Assembly (NCBI GenBank): GCA_907163345.1
Contig: CAJQUN010000523.1
Location: 248,001-312,000, forward strand
DNA length: 64,000 bases
From: Haberlea rhodopensis
Taxonomy: Eukaryota; Streptophyta; Magnoliopsida; Lamiales; Gesneriaceae
Direction of reading: 5' to 3'
This document shows positions 58,196 to 64,000 of the stretch, one piece after another; position 1 is the stretch's first letter, and each line of letters begins with the position of its first letter. A program made the position numbers and the translations under genes. A model generated the notes under the pieces. The model did no database searches, was not told the DNA's origin, and saw only the letters and a program-made list of their open reading frames with translations.

Positions 58196-59689
58196 TGTTG
58201 GGATATGCCCTAAGACACGTCATTAGATGATTGTTTATGACATACAATGTAATATGATTTTATGAATGACAATTCATTATTATATATTATTATTTTAACT
58301 GTGCAATGTGAATTAATATATATGTTAATGTCCTTAGAATAATATTGTATTATTCTTAAAGATGTCCCTAGTCAAGTATTATCATGAATAGGGATAATGA
58401 TAATACGTTGAGACTAGTATGTGTTGATCGATGAATTGTTCATTGATATGAGATATCAAATCAATATATAGGTACATGTTAGAGAACGATGTACTGGACA
58501 GACCCACCATGAGAATGCAACATGGATAGTTATATGATCGTCATATGCAATTCTCATAGTGATAATAATGTATGTAATCCTTACGACTTGTGATCATCAG
58601 AGATCCCAACATAAGGAGTTATGTATCTTGATATCGTCAAACGTTACCCGTAACAGGGTATACTATAAAGGCGACTATTGGATACACTATGAATTATGTA
58701 GAGGTTTGTTGACTGATCGAGATAGGATTTGTCCCTCCTATATAACAGGAGATGTGTTAGGCCCTTGATCAAGTGAGAACTAAAATGCATGGCCATGCTC
58801 GAATGAGTCGATATAAGATCTCGAGCTTATTCGTTTATTCTAGTTCTACTTGGGGATCAAGAAATAAAGATTGGATATACGAGTATGACTATTCCATGAC
58901 TCGTGTTCAATCTAAACACAAAGGACAAAGGGATTAAGTTACATGGTTAATATTATCACAAGTTCTAAAGGTTATGTCGAGTCATTGACATTCTTGTAAT
59001 TTGGGTAGCCTTGATGTGTTGCTAGACACCGCTCTTTGCTTGTAACGTAAAATGAGATTTTATGTCACTGCCAACATTACAAGATCCTATCGGGTCGCAC
59101 AAAAGATTAAATCGATAAGGGAATTGAATTCATGGGATGAATTAAATAATTAAGAAGTGTCTTAATTAAATGATTATAAGGATTTAATTAAATCATGGGT
59201 TTAGGCCCATTAGGCTTTAAGAAAGCCTTTAATTAAATCATATATAATTTGTTAACAAGATGTTTAATGGTAATTAACACAACATAACAAAACCTAGCCA
59301 CCAAAAGCTTGTGAAGCTCTCGGCCAACCAAGCTCACGGCCACCTCTCTTGGCCGCCGCCTTGGTCTTTGTTTTTCGGCCATCTTCTTCGATTTAGAATC
59401 GAGTGTGGCTCTTGTTACGGTTTAAGAACAAATCTAGCACTTTGTTCTTGAACTATCCCTTCCCGATTTGATCGTGTGGATACCGTTGAGGCAAAACTTA
59501 TTAAGTTTTGCTAGTGACTCGGAGAAGGCGTAGGATGTGGTGCTGCTCCGTGGATTCTGCTTCAAACACGCTACAAGGGTAAGACCTTCGTATTCATTAA
59601 TCCGATATGATAACCTATGTATAGATCTGCTGGTTTGTAATCCTAAAAATTTTATTCCGCTGCGTTGTATGCTCATAGGATTACTTACA
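58196..59689 (+). repeat. 5' LTR of element E (1.5 kb)
   Basis: It starts TGTTGGGATATGCCC and ends GGATTACTTACA, one base before the primer-binding site. The start was taken as the first TG after the D leader text. No 3' copy is in the window to confirm the limits. Confidence 0.85.
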
Positions 59690-59690
59690 G

Positions 59691-59702
59691 TGGTATCAGA
59701 GC
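59691..59702 (+). other. Primer-binding site of element E (tRNA-Met type)
   Basis: TGGTATCAGAGC, one base after the LTR. Confidence 0.93.
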
Positions 59703-61568
59703 CGTGTACAAGGCTCATATCGGATTTATGTGATTAAATTGTGTTAATCATATTAGAATTTATATTGCATGCTTATTAAAACTGTTTAATTCATATATGA
59801 TATGAAATAAATATTTAGTTTTTGAAAATCATCGTAATAATTGTATTTGATATAATTGGCGAATAATAATATTTATTGAGCATCAATTTTCGGCCATCAC
59901 CATCACAAATGACACGACGGCTAGCCACATGAGGGCTAGGGTTTTCGAACCCTTGGCTCGAGATGGCTTAGTCGTTGTGGCTAATAATTGTGCATGGAAG
60001 TGTCGAAAATTAATTAGGGTTTAGAACCCATTGGACGTGACGGCTAGCTCATGACGGCTAGGGTTTCGAACCCTAATAGCCGTGCATGGCTCGGCCATCA
60101 TCGCCTTATTTTCTAAACTTTTGAGACGTGGATGAGTTTTGAACTCTTTGACTCGATAATGGTTCACGCATGCATGGATTAGTAACTTTACCACATGAGA
60201 GCAAGGTTTTTCGAACCCTTAGCTCGAGATGGTTGAGCGAACCCCGTGCATGGCATGACCGTGACTCGTGGCTAACAAATTACAGCGTTTAAAACAAGAT
60301 GGCTCGATAAAAACCATAAGGGTGCGAGGCGGCTAGGGTTTGGAACCCTAGCGCCGCCGCCGCACGAGCCAAGGCTCGGCCATGGGCTAGGGTTTCGAAC
60401 CCTAGGCCCACTATTGGTCCAGCCGTGTGCTTCATGGTTCGAACCATGGTGGTTCGTGTCTTAGTCGCTTTAGTTCGTGGCATGTGATGTCCCGAGCGTA
60501 CGATAATTTTTCAAAAATTATTTTGCAGTTTTAATTAGAATTAAATTTAAAATGTTTAGAATTTAATTAATTAAATGTTAATGCATGCTTTATGTGTTGT
60601 TTGAGCATGGTGCGTGGTTATAGCCCTTTGACCTATTAGATAGGATTTGTGGATGTTTGTAATTTATAATACGACCTGCGTGTCGTGCCTTTCTCTATTT
60701 CATTCTAAATGTAATCCCTCCCCTATGTTCCCCTCGAATGTGAATCGAGGAATTCTATATCTTGTAAATAGTGTAGTTTATTTTATTGATGGTGATCAAT
60801 GAAGATGGAGCATCGTGCCGGGATGAGGAGGCCATTCACAAATTGGAGCCAAAGGAAGGTGCTTGTGAAGTTACCTTAGGTTGACTCATAGGATTTTCTC
60901 ATTGGCTTGAGAAAATCATTAGTAGGGGCTATAACCATGTCACGTTTAATTATGTATGTTGATGCATGATTTATCTTATGTTTTAGTTTGATAATAGTAT
61001 TACACATATATGTAGATATGTATACAACTATATGTAGTGGACATATTTTAAATTATCAAATTAATCATGAGATCAATAAATCCCTCTAAAATATTAAGTT
61101 TTAGATGCCTTCCAAAATTAAAAGTACTCGTCAATAACTTCGATTGTACATGTGTGGGTTTGCCAAAGCAAAGCACCGTGGCAATCTTAGTAAGGCGCGA
61201 AAGGATAAAAGTGATATCCGTTATACTTTAATTGGGTACGACTTAACTAGGTTATCTCAATAGGATTGGGAACCTAGTGGCATGGGTTGGATTATAATTC
61301 ATTTGATGAATTGAACAAAGTGTTGTTCGTCCAACTATCCAAGAATTATATGTGATATAATTGACAAAGTGTTGTCTACCTAAATAACCGAGTCTTGGGC
61401 GATTAGCCAAAGCTAACTCAAGATTAAGTGAAATATGGATCTTGGCCCACTAAAGGTTTTGAGGGTTGATATTTTTTAAACAAAATAGTGGGAGTATCAT
61501 TTAATATAAGACCATGTTAAATGATTTAAATCATAAACTTATTTTGCATATTTATATTGTAGATATCC
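59703..61568 (+). other. Long leader of element E with GGGTTTCGAACCC palindromes
   Basis: Noncoding, 1.9 kb. At least six imperfect copies of CTAGGGTTTCGAACCCTA occur (about 59936, 60014, 60058, 60202, 60332, 60386), plus the perfect palindrome CATGGTTCGAACCATG (60433-60448). TAGGGTTT is the reverse complement of the telo-box AAACCCTA. The leader ends shortly before the gag ATG at 61569. Confidence 0.75.
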
Positions 61569-62345
61569 ATGGCAACTAACAACGTTACTAGCACTTTATC
61601 ACTGCGATCGGTCCTTGAGAAGGACAAATTAAATTGGACGAATTTCCTAGACTGGCATAGGAACTTGAGGATAGTCCTCAAACAAGAAAAGAAACAATAT
61701 GTCCTAGAGGAACCCTTGCCCGCTGAGGAACCTCCCCTAACAACTACAATAGCTGAAAAAGATGCTTACAAGAAGCATCAGAGTGACGCACTTGATGTTG
61801 GGTGCCTCATGCTTGCCACCATGAACTCTGAGCTTCAGAAGCAACATGAGGAAATGGAGGCGTTCGATATGATCGAACACTTAAAGCAGTTGTACCAACA
61901 GCAAGCAAGACAAGAGAGGTATGACGTCTCTAAGGCGTTAATTCAGTGCAGGATGGTAGAAGGAAGCCTAGTTGGAACTCATGTGCTCAAGATGATTGGG
62001 TACATTGAGAATCTGGACAAGCTGGGTTTTCCATTGGACCAAGAGTTGGCCACCGATGTGATCTTGCAATCGTTGCCTGAGAGCTTCAGTCAATTTGTAG
62101 TAAATTACAATATGACTGACATGGAAAAGACTCTACCACAATTGCTTGGTATGTTGAGAATATATGAAGCAAATACTAAGAAGACTAAGGCCACAAATGT
62201 CCTTATTGTGAATAAGGGTAAAGGAAGGGCCAAAGCTAAAGGCAACAAGAAAGCAAAGAAAGTCTTTGCTAAATCTAAGCCAAAGTCTTATGCACTGAAG
62301 CCAAAGGGAGGGATAGCGAAGGAAGGGATGTTTCCATTGCGGTGA
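61569..62345 (+). CDS. gag: Gag protein of Copia element E (258 codons before the frame change)
   Basis: This is a Copia capsid protein of the UBN2/DUF4219 type. The N-terminus is LRSVLEKDKLNWTNFLDWHR, then LRIVLKQEKKQYVLEEPLP. The middle has YDVSKALIQCRMVEGSLVGT and VLQ-type helices ending NYNMTDMEKTLPQLLGML. A lysine-rich nucleic-acid-binding stretch follows (about residues 215-250). The zinc knuckle that should be its C-terminus, CFHCGETGHWKRNC, begins at 62329 in another frame, so the frame ends early at 62345. The ATG at 61569 follows the leader and matches the usual start of this family. Gag forms the cytoplasmic particle in which reverse transcription happens. Confidence 0.93.
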   Translation: MATNNVTSTLSLRSVLEKDKLNWTNFLDWHRNLRIVLKQEKKQYVLEEPLPAEEPPLTTTIAEKDAYKKHQSDALDVGCLMLATMNSELQKQHEEMEAFDMIEHLKQLYQQQARQERYDVSKALIQCRMVEGSLVGTHVLKMIGYIENLDKLGFPLDQELATDVILQSLPESFSQFVVNYNMTDMEKTLPQLLGMLRIYEANTKKTKATNVLIVNKGKGRAKAKGNKKAKKVFAKSKPKSYALKPKGGIAKEGMFPLR

Positions 62346-64000
62346 GACCGGCCATTGGAAAAGAAACTGCAAAGTATATCTGGAGGATCTAAAGAAAGGA
62401 AGTGTGACTTCCGCTTCAGGTATTTTTGTTATAGAAGTCAATTTATCTACTTCTTCATCATGGGTATTAGATACTGGATGTGGATCTCACATTTGTGTAA
62501 ATGTGCAGGATCTCAAAAGGAGTAGGACGTTGGCGAAAGGTGAAGTTGATCTCCGAGTTGGAAATGGAGCAAGAGTTACTGCATTAGCTATAGGAGATTA
62601 TCATTTAGCTTTACCTTCTGGTTTATCATTGATTTTAAAAGACTGTTATTTTGTGCCTTCTATTACTAAAAACATAATATCTATTTCTTGTTTAGACAAT
62701 TATGGTTTTTCATTTATAATAAAGGACAACTGTTGTTCTATTTATTTGAATGATATGTTTTATGCTAGTGCACAAATGGTGAATGGTCTTTATGTATTAA
62801 ATCTTGATATGCCTATCTATAACATAAATACTAAAAGGATTAAAAATAATGATTGTAATCCGACTTATCTCTGGCACTGTCGCTTGGGCCACATAAACGA
62901 GAACCGCATATCTAAACTTCATAAGGATGGAGTATTAGATTCATTTGATTTTGAATCATATGAAACATGCGAATCTTGTTTAATGGGCAAGATGACTAAA
63001 GCCCCTTTCAAGGGACATGTTGAAAGGGCAAATGTTTTATTGGGACTAATACATAGTGATGTATGTGGACCAATAAGTACACAAGCTAGAGGTGGTTTTC
63101 AATACTTCGTTACATTTACTGATGACCTCAGTAGATATGGGTATGTGTACCTAATGAAACATAAGCATGAAACCTTTGAAAAGTTCAAAGATTTCAAGAA
63201 TGAAGTACAAAATCAACTTGGCAAAAGTATCAAAATCCTTCGATCAGATCGAGGAGGTGAATACTTAAGCCAAGAATTTCATGACTATCTAAAGGAGTGT
63301 GGGATAGTCCCACAACTCACTCCTCCGTATACTCCACAATGGAATGGTGTATCCGAGAGGAGAAATCGAACCTTGTTAGACATGGTTAGATCAATGATGA
63401 GTCATGCAGATCTTCCGATATCGTTTTGGGGACACGCTCTAGAAACAGCGATTTTCTTACTGAACCGTGTTCCATCTAAATCAGTGGAAAAGACACAATA
63501 TGAGATATGGACTGGGAAGCGTCCTAGTATGTCTTTTATGAAGATTTGGGGTTGTGAGGCTTTCGTTAGACGTCACGCCACTAACAAACTTGGACCCAAA
63601 TCTGATAAGTGTTTATTTGTGGGGTATCCTAAGGAAACAAAAGGATACTATTTCTATTATCCCACCGAGAACAAAGTAGTTGTTGCTCGGACTGGTGTAT
63701 TTCTTGAAAGAGAATTTATTTCTAGAAAAACCAGTGGGAGAAAAATAGAACTTAGTGAAGTTCAACCACAAGAAAACACTGAACCTGAGGTTGAGATGGA
63801 AACAGAGCAGGCACCGCAAACTGTTGTGGAAGAAGTACCTGCTCAAGAGACACAAGCCCAGCGTAGGTCTGTAAGAGTACACCGAGATCCACAGAGATAT
63901 GGATTTCTTGTGACTCAACAAGGTGACTTACTACTTATTGATGAGGATGAGCCGTCATCTTATCAACAAGCTATAATGGGCAATGATTCTGAGAAATGGC
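62329..64000 (+). CDS. pol: Pol polyprotein of Copia element E, partial: zinc knuckle, protease, integrase, RT start
   Basis: This frame is open for 557 codons to the window end; I read it codon by codon without finding a stop. It contains the zinc knuckle CFHCGETGHWKRNC and the protease active site WVLDTGCGSHIC (DTG at 62470). Integrase has the HHCC motif (WHCRLGHIN, CESC near 62971) and a D,D-35-E triad at 63058, 63247 and 63355 with 62 and 35 residues between. RRSVRVHRDPQRYGF and QQAIMGNDSEKW open the RT region. All visible catalytic residues are present. The frame is +1 relative to gag, which is either a lesion or, less likely, a recoding site. It has no start codon of its own here. Confidence 0.93.

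Larger units (their letters stand above)
58196..64000 (+). mobile_element. Element E: Copia LTR retrotransposon with near-intact gag-pol, cut by the window edge
   Basis: 5' LTR, primer-binding site, leader, gag, zinc knuckle, protease, integrase and the beginning of RT are in Copia order and one orientation. Only one coding lesion (a frame change before the zinc knuckle) is visible. It is inserted about 50 bp inside element D; GCTAG at 58191-58195 should be its left target duplication. The rest of pol and the 3' LTR lie outside. Confidence 0.95.

Noticed and set aside
59691..59702. tRNA gene at the TGGTATCAGAGC motifs
   Set aside because: These are primer-binding sites directly after LTR ends; no cloverleaf surrounds them.

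Overview
This 64 kb window looks like intergenic, retrotransposon-dominated DNA of a flowering plant. No host gene, tRNA, rRNA or CRISPR array could be supported. Nearly everything recognisable is LTR-retrotransposon sequence of Copia and Gypsy type. Plant features are tRNA-Met and tRNA-Asp type primer-binding sites, long LTRs, 5-bp target-site duplications (TSDs), a TRIM and a MITE. From memory, not from a search, the extra ORF downstream of pol in element F resembles a protein family abundant in Gesneriaceae/Lamiales genomes; this hint about lineage is weak.

Layout. 1-10.5 kb: degenerate repeats. These are one arm of a 0.4 kb inverted repeat (other arm at 9.9-10.3 kb), a dead minus-strand Copia with an RNase H remnant split by a 377-bp MITE, and three blocks of palindromic GCACCGCT/AGCGGTGC repeats. 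10.5-34.4 kb: one older repeat locus (K) hit twice. Copia element A (10526-18218, TSD TTGGA) and Gypsy-like LARD B (18495-33563, TSD GGTTT) sit about 270 bp apart in ancestral coordinates. Element C (19462-25616, TSD GTGTT) lies inside the 5' LTR of B and encodes only a Gag-like protein. 34.4-45 kb: a 204-bp tandem triplet, a GCTCGA-rich repeat, an Athila-like LTR (I), a gag-only Copia relic (G, minus), and a solo LTR of the C family (43431-44998, TSD CTTCC). 45.2-64 kb: a TRIM, then a four-deep nest. Athila-like element H is interrupted in its protease by SIRE-like Copia F (minus), F is interrupted in pol by Gypsy LTR D, and D is interrupted just after its primer-binding site by Copia E. E runs off the right edge with a nearly intact gag-pol.

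How the parts work together. They do not form a host pathway; they are a record of parasites on parasites. Three completely visible elements (A, B, C) lack usable pol yet have LTR pairs differing by only about 0.4-1%, counted by eye. They were therefore probably mobilised in trans by autonomous relatives. The most unusual signals are a roughly 100-bp block shared by LTRs of otherwise different families, GATCGATC palindrome clusters recurring in at least four unrelated repeats, and an internal domain of B that looks assembled from pieces of a D-type LTR in permuted order.
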